Position numbers and translations under genes: made by a program | The notes under the pieces: generated by a model | What the model was told of the DNA's origin: nothing | Seen by the model: only the letters and a program-made list of their open reading frames with translations | The model's database searches: none | Shown here: in pieces, positions 50,982-59,706 of the stretch | How positions within the stretch are numbered: position 1 is the stretch's first letter | Layout of the letters: each line of letters starts with the position of its first letter | Assembly: GCF_003086695.1 (NCBI RefSeq) | Contig: NZ_CP025999.1 | Span: 3,610,344-3,674,343 of the forward strand | Direction of reading: 5' to 3' | Origin: Stenotrophomonas sp. SAU14A_NAIMI4_8 | Lineage (GTDB): Bacteria > Pseudomonadota > Gammaproteobacteria > Xanthomonadales > Xanthomonadaceae | DNA: 64,000 nucleotides

Positions 50982-52313
50982 ATGATGCTGAGCATCCTCG
51001 GCTTTGGCATGGTCATTACGTTCATGTACTTGATCATGAGCAAACGACTGTCGCCGCTGGTCGCCCTGATCACCATTCCGATCATCTTCGCCCTGCTGGG
51101 CGGCTTCGGCGCCAACATCGACGAAATGATGCTGGAAGGCATCAAGAAGATCGCGCCCACCGGCGTGATGCTGATGTTCGCCATCCTGTACTTCGGGGTG
51201 ATGATCGATGCGGGCCTGTTCGATCCGCTGGTGCGGGTGATCCTGCGCTTCGTGAAGGGCGATCCGATGAAGATCGTGCTCGGCACCGCGGTGCTGGCCA
51301 TGCTGATCTCGCTCGATGGCGATGGCTCGACCACCTACATGATCACCGTGTCGGCCATGCTGCCGCTGTACCAGCGTCTGGGCATGAGCGCGCTGAACAT
51401 GACCTGCGTGACCATCCTGGCCGGCGGCGTGATGAACCTGACCCCGTGGGGCGGGCCCACTGCACGTGCCGCCACCGCGCTGCACGTGGACCCGGCCGAT
51501 GTGTTCGTGCCGCTCATTCCGTCGATGGTGATCGCCTGCGCCGGTGTGCTGGTGCTGGCCTGGTACCTGGGCATGAAGGAACGCCGCCGGCTGGGCGTGG
51601 TCACCCTGCCGCAGGGCGGCAGCTGGATGGACAGCACCGTCTCCGACGACAACACCGCGCTGCCGTCGGTGGAAGACGCCGAAGACATCAAGCGGCCCAA
51701 GCTGCTGTGGGTGAACCTGGCCTTGACCCTGGCGCTGATGACCGCGCTGATCATCGGCGTGCTGCCGATGCCGGTGCTGTTCATGGTCGGCTTCGCCATC
51801 GCCCTGGTCATCAACTACCCGAACCTGGCCGAGCAGCGCCGCCGCGTGGTCAACCATGCCGGCAACGTGCTGTCGGTGGTATCGCTGATCTTCGCGGCAG
51901 GCATCTTCACCGGCATCCTGAACAACACCGGCATGGTCGAGGCGATGTCGCACAGCTTCCTGGCGATCATTCCCGATGCCTGGGGCCCGTACCTGGCGGT
52001 GATCACCGCGCTGGCCTCGATGCCGTTCACCTTCTTCATGTCCAACGACGCCTTCTACTTCGGCGTGCTGCCGATCCTGTCCGAGGCCGCTGGCAACTAC
52101 GGCATCACCCCGGTGGAAATGGCCCGCGCATCGCTGGCCGGGCAGCCGGTGCACCTGCTCAGCCCGCTGGTGCCGTCCACCTACCTGCTGGTGGGCCTGG
52201 CCAAGGTTGAATTCGCCGACCACCAGAAGTTCACGCTGAAGTGGGCGATCGCCATTTCGCTGCTGCTGATGGCCGGTGGCCTGCTGTTTGCCCTGTATCC
52301 CCTCGCCGCCTGA
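50982..52313 (+). CDS. Citrate-metal/proton symporter, CitMHS family
   Basis: The 443-residue inner-membrane carrier has about 12 hydrophobic segments. It shows CitMHS signatures including FALLGGFGANIDEMMLEGIK, LISLDGDGSTTYMITVSAML, ILAGGVMNLTPWGGPTARAA and MPFTFFMSNDAFYFGVLPIL. Members import citrate bound to Mg2+, Ca2+ or other divalent ions with protons. It lies 54 nt after the porin, with AGGAG 9 nt before the ATG, and is probably cotranscribed with it under TctD/TctE control. The metal preference cannot be told from sequence alone. Confidence 0.92.
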   Translation: MMLSILGFGMVITFMYLIMSKRLSPLVALITIPIIFALLGGFGANIDEMMLEGIKKIAPTGVMLMFAILYFGVMIDAGLFDPLVRVILRFVKGDPMKIVLGTAVLAMLISLDGDGSTTYMITVSAMLPLYQRLGMSALNMTCVTILAGGVMNLTPWGGPTARAATALHVDPADVFVPLIPSMVIACAGVLVLAWYLGMKERRRLGVVTLPQGGSWMDSTVSDDNTALPSVEDAEDIKRPKLLWVNLALTLALMTALIIGVLPMPVLFMVGFAIALVINYPNLAEQRRRVVNHAGNVLSVVSLIFAAGIFTGILNNTGMVEAMSHSFLAIIPDAWGPYLAVITALASMPFTFFMSNDAFYFGVLPILSEAAGNYGITPVEMARASLAGQPVHLLSPLVPSTYLLVGLAKVEFADHQKFTLKWAIAISLLLMAGGLLFALYPLAA

Positions 52314-52338
52314 TCCACGTACCAGGGAGTTCTCTGCA

Positions 52339-53079
52339 ATGACGCTTCGAATTGCTTACGTCACCAGCGGCATGGGCAGCGTGGGTACTGCCATCTGCCA
52401 GGGCCTGGCCCGTTCCGGCCACACCGTGGTGGCTGGTTGCGCACCGAATTCGCCGCGCAAGGCAAACTGGCTGCGCGAACAGCGCGAACAGGGCTTTGAT
52501 TTCATCGCCTCGGAAGGCAACGCCACCGATTGGGCCTCCACCAGCGCTGCGTTTGCCAAGGTACGCGCGGAAGTGGGCGAGATCGATGTGCTGGTGAACA
52601 ATTCCGGCGGCAGCCGTGACCTGCTGTTCCGGCAGATGACCGTGGAGGACTGGAACGCGGTGATCGCCTCCAACCTCAACGCGCTGTTCAACCTGACCAA
52701 GCAGGTGGTCGATGGCATGGCCACGCGCGGCTGGGGCCGCATCATCAACATCGGTTCGGTCAGCGCCCACAAGGGGCAGATCGGCCAGGTGAACTACGCC
52801 ACGGCCAAGGCCGCCATGCACGGTTTCAGCCGGGCGTTGGCCGCCGAAGTGGCCTCGCGCGGGGTGACCGTGAACACCTTGTCGCCCGGCTACATCGCCA
52901 GCCAGGCGATCAGCAGCTTCCCGCCGGATGTACTGGACCGGCTGGCCGCGTCGGTGCCGGTGCGCCGCCTGGGCCGCCCGGAGGAAGTGGCCGGGCTGGT
53001 GGGCTGGCTGGCATCGGACGAGGCTTCGTACGTGACCGGCGCCGATTACGCGGTCAACGGTGGCTTGTACATGGGTTGA
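52339..53079 (+). CDS. Short-chain dehydrogenase, PhaB-type acetoacetyl-CoA reductase-like
   Basis: The 246-residue SDR has the cofactor motif TSGMGSVGTAICQGLARSG near the start, NNSGGSRD, and the catalytic set Ser-Tyr-Lys in NIGSVSAHKGQIGQVNYATAKAA (written here in two parts: NIGSVSAHKGQIG and QVNYATAKAA). Length and sequence fit acetoacetyl-CoA reductases of PHB synthesis, but no phaA or phaC is nearby in this window. It starts 26 nt after the citrate transporter, with GGGAG upstream of the ATG, so it may be part of that operon. The true substrate is uncertain. Confidence 0.8.
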   Translation: MTLRIAYVTSGMGSVGTAICQGLARSGHTVVAGCAPNSPRKANWLREQREQGFDFIASEGNATDWASTSAAFAKVRAEVGEIDVLVNNSGGSRDLLFRQMTVEDWNAVIASNLNALFNLTKQVVDGMATRGWGRIINIGSVSAHKGQIGQVNYATAKAAMHGFSRALAAEVASRGVTVNTLSPGYIASQAISSFPPDVLDRLAASVPVRRLGRPEEVAGLVGWLASDEASYVTGADYAVNGGLYMG

Positions 53080-53094
53080 CCCCCGCGCGTAGCA

Positions 53095-53117
53095 GTAGAT
53101 CCACGCCGTGCGTGGAT
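53095..53117 (+). repeat. SMAG element
   Basis: GTAG at 53095 begins a copy with arms ATCCACGC/GCGTGGAT around CGT. It lies 16 nt after the SDR stop. Confidence 0.88.
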
Positions 53118-53131
53118 GCTCGGTCATCCCT

Positions 53132-53171
53132 GGGGTCAGCGCCCTTTCGCGCGCGAAAGGGATCTGACCCC
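53132..53171. repeat. 40-bp palindrome of the GGGGTC family
   Basis: Arms begin GGGGTCAGCGCCCTTTCGCG and end GATCTGACCCC, nearly perfect over 40 bp. It is unlike SMAG: no GTAG end, and much longer arms. Related copies occur at 54233, 54289, 56966 and 58469. Confidence 0.8.
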
Positions 53172-53186
53172 GATGCGCTCTGCGGT

Positions 53187-54224
53187 CTACCCGCGCGCCT
53201 GCGCGAGTGCGCCAGCCACCTCCTCCGGCAGGCCGGAGATGAAATCCACCTCGTCGGACTCCTGCACGATCTGGCCGTCGCGCGGCAACCACATCGCCTC
53301 GGGAATCGCGCGCAGCACCGGCCGGCCGGGCCAACGGGCCGGGAAACGCGGCCGGTTCTGTGCCAGGTCGAAGCCCAGGCCCTGGTCGGCGTAGCCGCCC
53401 CCGGCCAGCCGTTGTTCGATGCCGCGCAGCACCGCGGCGGTGTGCCGGTGCGATGCAGGCACATCGTCGACCGTGGCAAACGGCACGTACCAGGCCGCCC
53501 CCAGGTTCCAGTACAGCGCCAGTGCGCTGGATGCGGCCAACGACGGCTGTTCAAGCAGCCATTGCAGCGCATCGGACAGCGTGTGGGTGTCGGCGAACAG
53601 CATCAGCTGGTGGCGTTGCTGCGGCGTGGCGTGTTGCAGGAACGAAGCGAGCAACGGCCAGCCCGGATCCGACGCGGTTGCTACGGGTGAGAGTGCTGGA
53701 GGCACCACCTCCGCCCAGATATCGACCTCGCCTGCGGTGGCATCACCGAGTGCCGGGCCGCGTTCGGGTTCAAACGCCGCGGCCAGATCGTGCAGCTGCT
53801 GCGCGATCGGCAACGGCAGGCCATCGTCGTACGCATCATCGACCGCCTCGGCAAACGGATCGAAGTCCAGCCCATGGTCGGCGTAGAAGCCATCGAGACA
53901 CCGCTGCTCGATGCGACGGGCCAGCGCGTACGCCGCCTGCTCGTGGCCAGGCACCTCGCTGACGCCTGCGTACTGGGCGAACCGGCCGGCGCCCAGCGAT
54001 GCGTGCATCAGCAGTGCCGTGGCACGGTCCAGATCGTGTTGCTCTGCCAGCCAGGCCAGCACGTCGGGGCTGTCGTCGTAGTTGCGCCGTGCCACGTAGA
54101 TGTGGCGTTGTTCGGGCGAAGCGGTGTGCAGGTAGTCCTGCAGCAGGCGGCTGCAGGACGCGTGGTAGTCGTCGGGGGTCACGTGGGGTGTCCGTTGCTC
54201 AATGCCCGTGCAGTCTAGCGGCAC
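53187..54224 (-). CDS. DUF4274-like cytoplasmic protein, function unknown
   Basis: The 345-residue protein is acidic, helical and without signal peptide or membrane segments. Two copies of a pattern are visible: TALLMHASLGAGRFAQYAG in the N-terminal half and ALALYWNLGAAWYVPFA in the C-terminal half. Each follows a helix with LAEQHDLDRA or LEQPSLAASS, which resembles DUF4274 repeats. The start is uncertain; a GTG at 54182 (VTPDDYHASC) would shorten it by 14 residues. No function can be assigned from context. Confidence 0.6.
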   Translation of the reverse strand: MPLDCTGIEQRTPHVTPDDYHASCSRLLQDYLHTASPEQRHIYVARRNYDDSPDVLAWLAEQHDLDRATALLMHASLGAGRFAQYAGVSEVPGHEQAAYALARRIEQRCLDGFYADHGLDFDPFAEAVDDAYDDGLPLPIAQQLHDLAAAFEPERGPALGDATAGEVDIWAEVVPPALSPVATASDPGWPLLASFLQHATPQQRHQLMLFADTHTLSDALQWLLEQPSLAASSALALYWNLGAAWYVPFATVDDVPASHRHTAAVLRGIEQRLAGGGYADQGLGFDLAQNRPRFPARWPGRPVLRAIPEAMWLPRDGQIVQESDEVDFISGLPEEVAGALAQARG

Positions 54225-54232
54225 CTTGCACC

Positions 54233-54272
54233 GGGGTCAGAGCCCTTTCGCAGGCGAAAGGGATCCGACCCC
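54233..54272. repeat. 40-bp palindrome of the GGGGTC family
   Basis: Arms GGGGTCAGAGCCCTTTCGC and GCGAAAGGGATCCGACCCC around AG. It lies 9 nt upstream of the DUF4274-like gene start as given. Confidence 0.8.
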
Positions 54273-54288
54273 GCCCATGCCCCGAATC

Positions 54289-54328
54289 GGGGTCAGAGCC
54301 CTTTCGCGCGCGAAAGGGCTCTGACCCC
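54289..54328. repeat. 40-bp perfect palindrome of the GGGGTC family
   Basis: This copy is a perfect inverted repeat: GGGGTCAGAGCCCTTTCGCG with its exact complement. It lies 6 nt after the TonB-dependent receptor stop and could end or stabilise that mRNA. Confidence 0.82.
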
Positions 54329-54334
54329 ATCGCA

Positions 54335-56626
54335 TCAGAACTCGGCGGCGACGGTCATGAACACCTGGCGCGGTGCGCTGGCGTGGATCGCGTAGCGCGT
54401 GCCGTTCGGGTCGGTGGGGGCGAACGAACTCAACTGGCCGGCGTAGCGCTTGTTGGTCAGGTTGGTGGCGTTCAAGGAAACACGCACGTTGCGCAGGCCC
54501 AGACCCGGGCCGAAGTCATAGCCGGCGCCGGCATCGAAGGTGGTCACGCCCGGCACCGACTGGTCGTTGGTGTAGGTGTAGTAGCGCTTGCCGGTGTACT
54601 TGGCGCGCAGGCTGGCGAAGAAGCCATCACGGTTCCAGCTGATCTCACTGGACGCCATGCGCTGCGGCGTGTCCACGGTGATCTTGCCGGCCACCGGTAC
54701 GATCGCACCGCCCGAGGTGTAGTCGTCCTCGTAGGTGGTCTTGTTCCAGGACAGCGCGTTGTACCACTGCAGACCGTCGATGGGCTTGAGGATGAAGGTC
54801 AGCTCGGCGCCATGGCTCTTCACCGAACCGACGTTGATGAAGCGCGTCACGCACTCGGGGCGCGTGCCGACTTCGATGCTCGAGCACGGGTTCAGCGACA
54901 GCAGGCGGTTGTCGAACTTCACGTTGTAGGCGGCGATGGAGGCCTGGTACTTCTCACCGAACGTACGGAAGCCGGCTTCCAGACTCTTGGACTTTTCCGG
55001 CTCCAGGCCGGCGCTGGCCGCGAACGATTCCGGCGACACCTGCAGCGGGCCGCCGCTGCCACCGCCCACGAACGCGGCGATGTTTTCCGCGTACGAAGCG
55101 AACAGCTCGTTGTTGGCGTTGAGCTTGAAGCCCACGCCCAGCTGCGGCAGCACCGATTCCTTGGCGGTGAGCGTGCCCGAGGCGATGCTGGTTTCCACGC
55201 CGCCCTTCGCGGTGGCGCGCATGCGGGTGTTCGGGCTCTTCAGGCCCACGTCCACGGTCAGGCGCTGGTCGAGGAAGCGCATGCGGTCCTGCACGTAGAA
55301 CTGCTGCGTGCGGATGTCGAAGTCCTGGTTGAACAGCAGGCGGTCGGGATTCTGCAGATACAGATCGTCCAGGAACGGCCCGCTGATGTAGTAGAAATTG
55401 CGCGACACGTTATGGTCGTTCTGCTCGTACCACAGGCCGGCTTCCAGCTCGTGGATGCCGACCGTCCACGACAGCGCGGCGGTCAGGCCATCGCGGTTGA
55501 TGGTGTAGTTGGTGCTGCGGATCGAGATCGGCAGCATGCGGTCGGTGCCCGGGTAGGACGGCTGGCCCGGCGCCCACCAGTGGCCCTGGCCACGGTTGTC
55601 GTGGTGGTAGGCCATCAGCTTCAGGCGGCCCTGCTCGCCCAGGCGCAGGTCGGCATCGACCGAGTACAGGTTGTCATCGCGCAGCGCGCGGCTCTGGTAG
55701 TAGGCATCGTCGATGCTGTTGACGCCGCCGCTGAAGGCACACTTGGCCGGGTCACGGGTGCCCGGCGCGCAGTAGGCTGCGGCCACTGCGCGGTCCCAGT
55801 CCGGTGCGTAGATGTTCCAGTCCCAGCCCAGGCCACGCGCCAGCATGTCCTTGGACAGGTAGGCATAGTTGGCCTGGCTGGCGCGCGAGGTCGCCACGAA
55901 CGCACCGAAGCGATGGTCGCCGACGTTCCATACCGCCTTGGCATTGAACTGGCGGGTGGTCTGGTTCTGGTACGGCGCGGCCCACATGTCCTGGTCCTGG
56001 TGCACGCCGGACACGTAGGCCGAGAAGCCGTTGATGTCGCCGGTATCCACGCGCAGGTAGCCGCGGCGCTGGTTGTTGTCACCGACCGTGACGCTGGCGC
56101 GTCCGCCGAATTCGGTGGACGGATCCATCGAGAAGTACTGGATGGTGCCGCCCAGGTTGCTGGTGGAGGCCACGCCCAGCGAGCCGATGCCCTGCGACAG
56201 TTCAGCGCCGGCCAGGTTTTCGGCAATGATCGCGCGGGCAATGCTCAGGCCGTTGTAGTTGCCGTAGCTGTTGTCGCCCAGTGGAATGCCATCGAGCGTG
56301 TAGCCCAGGCGGCTCTTGTCGAAGCCGCGCAGGCTGATGGTCTGCGATTCTTCATTGGCGCCGAACGCATCGTTGGATTGCACCGATACGCCCGGCAGGC
56401 GGTCGAGGATCTTCTGGCCGCTGGTGCCCGGCGGCAGCACCTGCTTGTCGACGGCGGTGATGCGCTGCACCTGGCGGGTTTCGCCCTGGCCGATCACCGA
56501 GACGGTGTCCAGCGTCTGCGCGCTCAGCGCGGCATCGGTGCTGGCGTCGGTGGTTTCGGCGGCATGGGTGCTGGCGGCGGCGGAAAGCGCGATCGCCACG
56601 GCGATCGTCAGGTATCGGGTCTGCAT
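54335..56626 (-). CDS. TonB-dependent outer membrane receptor
   Basis: The 763-residue protein from ATG 56626 has a signal peptide (YLTIAVAIALSAAASTHAAE, about residues 4-23) and a candidate TonB box around LDTVSVIGQ. The plug domain shows GQKILDRLPGVSVQSNDAFG and ISLRGFDKSRLGYTLDGIPL, and the barrel ends with RQVFMTVAAEF (terminal Phe). The barrel contains VSLNATNLTNKRYAG, typical of the family. A second ATG at 56641 would add five residues. No transporter or regulatory genes next to it identify the substrate. A siderophore, vitamin or oligosaccharide are all possible. Confidence 0.9.
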   Translation of the reverse strand: MQTRYLTIAVAIALSAAASTHAAETTDASTDAALSAQTLDTVSVIGQGETRQVQRITAVDKQVLPPGTSGQKILDRLPGVSVQSNDAFGANEESQTISLRGFDKSRLGYTLDGIPLGDNSYGNYNGLSIARAIIAENLAGAELSQGIGSLGVASTSNLGGTIQYFSMDPSTEFGGRASVTVGDNNQRRGYLRVDTGDINGFSAYVSGVHQDQDMWAAPYQNQTTRQFNAKAVWNVGDHRFGAFVATSRASQANYAYLSKDMLARGLGWDWNIYAPDWDRAVAAAYCAPGTRDPAKCAFSGGVNSIDDAYYQSRALRDDNLYSVDADLRLGEQGRLKLMAYHHDNRGQGHWWAPGQPSYPGTDRMLPISIRSTNYTINRDGLTAALSWTVGIHELEAGLWYEQNDHNVSRNFYYISGPFLDDLYLQNPDRLLFNQDFDIRTQQFYVQDRMRFLDQRLTVDVGLKSPNTRMRATAKGGVETSIASGTLTAKESVLPQLGVGFKLNANNELFASYAENIAAFVGGGSGGPLQVSPESFAASAGLEPEKSKSLEAGFRTFGEKYQASIAAYNVKFDNRLLSLNPCSSIEVGTRPECVTRFINVGSVKSHGAELTFILKPIDGLQWYNALSWNKTTYEDDYTSGGAIVPVAGKITVDTPQRMASSEISWNRDGFFASLRAKYTGKRYYTYTNDQSVPGVTTFDAGAGYDFGPGLGLRNVRVSLNATNLTNKRYAGQLSSFAPTDPNGTRYAIHASAPRQVFMTVAAEF

Positions 56627-56770
56627 GTGAGTCCATTGCATGGGGGAAGACCGGCGCGTCTGCGCGCGGCGCGCCGCCACTATGCGAATGGAAGATGAAA
56701 GGTTGTTTACGAAGCGGCGCGCGTGCTGCGGGCGGTGACGCGCGTCTCGTTTGTGGGGGTGGGTGTGTCG

Positions 56771-56788
56771 GCAGGGCTGCCGCCCTGC
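56771..56788. repeat. Short hairpin in the receptor upstream region
   Basis: GCAGGGC and GCCCTGC pair across TGCC. It falls in the 390-nt gap between the receptor start and the QEGLA-protein stop; no gene was found there, but two larger inverted repeats follow. Confidence 0.5.
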
Positions 56789-56829
56789 ACCTGCTCACTG
56801 CAACGTCAAAAGCGTGCATTCCGTGGGAG

Positions 56830-56931
56830 GGCGGGGTGGGTCCGGTTGCGGGGGACGCCGTAAATACGTCCATGTAGCCTCGGTCGCCGCATCCATGCGG
56901 CTCACGCCCCCGCAACCGGACCCACCCCGCC
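56830..56931. repeat. 102-bp element with perfect 25-bp terminal inverted repeats
   Basis: The arms at 56830-56854 and 56907-56931 are exact inverse complements and include GGGTGGGTCCGGTTGCGGGG. The 52-bp centre contains CGTAAATACGTCCATG and a small GCCGCATCCATGCGGC palindrome. It encodes nothing and has no target-site duplication that I could see. It may be a further family of mobile palindromic repeat; other copies were not found inside this window. Confidence 0.8.
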
Positions 56932-56965
56932 TTCGACAGATTTCCGCGATCTGCCGGGAGGGCAT

Positions 56966-57004
56966 GGGGTCGGAGCCCGTTGCGTAGCAACGGGCTCCGA
57001 CCCC
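56966..57004. repeat. 39-bp palindrome of the GGGGTC family
   Basis: Arms GGGGTCGGAGCCCGTTGC and GCAACGGGCTCCGACCCC around GTA. Compared with the copies at 53132 and 54289, the outer arms are conserved and the inner core differs. Confidence 0.8.
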
Positions 57005-57032
57005 ATGTTGTTTATCGATGTTTGACGGATTC

Positions 57033-57055
57033 ATCCACGCATGGCGTGGATCTAC
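57033..57055 (-). repeat. SMAG element
   Basis: Arms ATCCACGC/GCGTGGAT ending CTAC. It lies just after the QEGLA-protein stop at 57072 (minus strand). Confidence 0.88.
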
Positions 57056-57071
57056 TGCTGTCGTACGCCAT

Positions 57072-58325
57072 TTACTCTGGGGCCAGCTGGTCCATGCGGA
57101 TGCGGTTGGCGAACAGCGAGAACGCCAGCATGCCGGCCAGGCCGTTGGCGCGGCTGACCCAGTGCGGCAGCCAGCGTGGGGGCTTCAGTACGCCGGCTTC
57201 AAACAGCGGTGCAAAGGCGATGGCGTCGGTCAGGCTCATCTTGCCGGCGAACAACCAGCGGCAGACCTGCAGGCGATCCTGGGCCAGCATGTGGCGGAAG
57301 AAGGTGTGGACCGACACCAGGCCGCGCAGGTACACGGTGTCCTTGGTGAAGGCCAGGCCGCCGCTGGGCGGTACGCCGCGGAACACGCGCTGGGCCGAGG
57401 CGAAACTTTCTTCCGGGTTCTGCCCGGCATCGCAGAAGTAGCGGTAGACCTCGATGAAATCCGCGCCTTCGCGTGCCATCGCGATGGCCTCGGTGCGCAG
57501 GCTGATGCGCTTCAGCCGCTCGATATCGATGCTGCCGGTGATCTGTTCGGCAAACGTGGCCAGGCCTTCCTGGGTAGCGGTCACCCGTGGCGAGGACAGG
57601 CCCAGGCTGGGCAGTACTGGTTGCTCGCGCCCGTTCAACGCGGTGAGCGAATGCACCAGCGCTTCGTGGTGGAACAGCTGCGCGCGGTCGTAGGCGCTGA
57701 AACGCGCGGTGGTGCGCAGACGGATGCGGGTCGGACCGGCCGCGGCCTTCGACACCAGATCCGGGTCCAGCTGCACCTGGATGATGCGCGATTCGAAGAA
57801 GGCGTCCAGATCGTTCTGCAGCTGCAGCTGCAGCGCGATGGCCGACACCGGCACCTGTTCTTCCGGGGCCAGCAGTTCGTGGTCCAGTTCCGCGGCGATC
57901 TGGATGAAGTGCCGCGCCGCTTCGCGCGTGCTGGGGCCGTTGCCCGGCAACGGCTGCTCGGGTGCGCCGAACAGCTGCACCGAACAGCGGTCAACGGTGG
58001 CGGTGCCCAATCCTTCCAGCAGCTGCGCGGCCAGGTCCCAGCTCTGCGCGGACTGGCGCACGTAGTGCCCCAACGGATGGCTGTCGTCGCATGCACTGGC
58101 GATGGCTTCCAGGGCACGGCGTTCTTCGCTGAAATCCAGCCGTGGGTAATCGACCTGCGGCAGCACCGGTTGGCCACGTGCCACGCTGGCCAGGAACGGC
58201 GCCTGCGCGGTGGCCGGCCAACTGGTGAGCCCCAGCAGGCGGATGCCGCCGACAGCCTCGACCAGGCGCGCATCGAGCGCGGCATGGTGGGCCACATCGG
58301 GGTCCAGCATTGTGGTGGGTTCCAT
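57072..58325 (-). CDS. QEGLA-motif (DUF1704) protein, predicted zinc metallopeptidase
   Basis: The 417-residue protein carries the family hallmark TATQEGLATFAEQ at about 250-262 and, 32 residues earlier, HHEALVHSLTALNG with an HExxxH motif (His220, Glu221, His225). DUF1704 proteins include eukaryotic MATCAP (KIAA0895-type) tubulin carboxypeptidases, which use HExxxH plus a Glu in the EGLA segment as zinc site, so a metallopeptidase activity is plausible. Bacterial members have been labelled flavohemoglobin expression-modulating proteins. The ATG at 58325 lies six bases after TATAGT (minus strand), which fits a leaderless mRNA and fixes the start. No signal peptide is present. Confidence 0.85.
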   Translation of the reverse strand: MEPTTMLDPDVAHHAALDARLVEAVGGIRLLGLTSWPATAQAPFLASVARGQPVLPQVDYPRLDFSEERRALEAIASACDDSHPLGHYVRQSAQSWDLAAQLLEGLGTATVDRCSVQLFGAPEQPLPGNGPSTREAARHFIQIAAELDHELLAPEEQVPVSAIALQLQLQNDLDAFFESRIIQVQLDPDLVSKAAAGPTRIRLRTTARFSAYDRAQLFHHEALVHSLTALNGREQPVLPSLGLSSPRVTATQEGLATFAEQITGSIDIERLKRISLRTEAIAMAREGADFIEVYRYFCDAGQNPEESFASAQRVFRGVPPSGGLAFTKDTVYLRGLVSVHTFFRHMLAQDRLQVCRWLFAGKMSLTDAIAFAPLFEAGVLKPPRWLPHWVSRANGLAGMLAFSLFANRIRMDQLAPE

Positions 58326-58360
58326 GGGCGGACTATAGCGCCCTGCCCTTGCTTTGGTTC

Positions 58361-58434
58361 GTGCCAACCAAGGTTGGCACCTACCAAAAGCAGGCAAAGG
58401 TGGACCCCCGGTAGGTGCCAACCTTGGTTGGCAC
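58361..58434. repeat. Divergent pair of SMAG elements
   Basis: A minus-oriented copy at 58361-58384 and a plus-oriented copy at 58411-58434, both of the GTAGGTGCCAACC type, form a larger inverted repeat upstream of the QEGLA gene. Confidence 0.88.
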
Positions 58435-58468
58435 GCGCCGAAGACGGGCTGCGGACAGGTTCATTGCC

Positions 58469-58507
58469 GGGGTCAGAGCCCATTGCGGTGCAATGGGATC
58501 CGACCCC
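58469..58507. repeat. 39-bp palindrome of the GGGGTC family
   Basis: Arms GGGGTCAGAGCCCATTGC and GCAATGGGATCCGACCCC around GGT. It lies 12 nt after the rsgA stop codon. Confidence 0.8.
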
Positions 58508-58518
58508 GCCGCGCGCGA

Positions 58519-59619
<1,101 letters not shown>

Positions 59620-59706
59620 CGCCGCCATTCTACCCGGCCAGCCCAGCAACGGCGGGGCCTGCGCCCTTGCCATGCGCTGCACCAATTCCGGTAGGATGGA
59701 AGCCCC

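Noticed and set aside
52339..53079. PhaB-like gene as proof of polyhydroxybutyrate synthesis
   Set aside because: No thiolase or PHA synthase gene lies in the window, and many SDR enzymes look alike; the function is left open.
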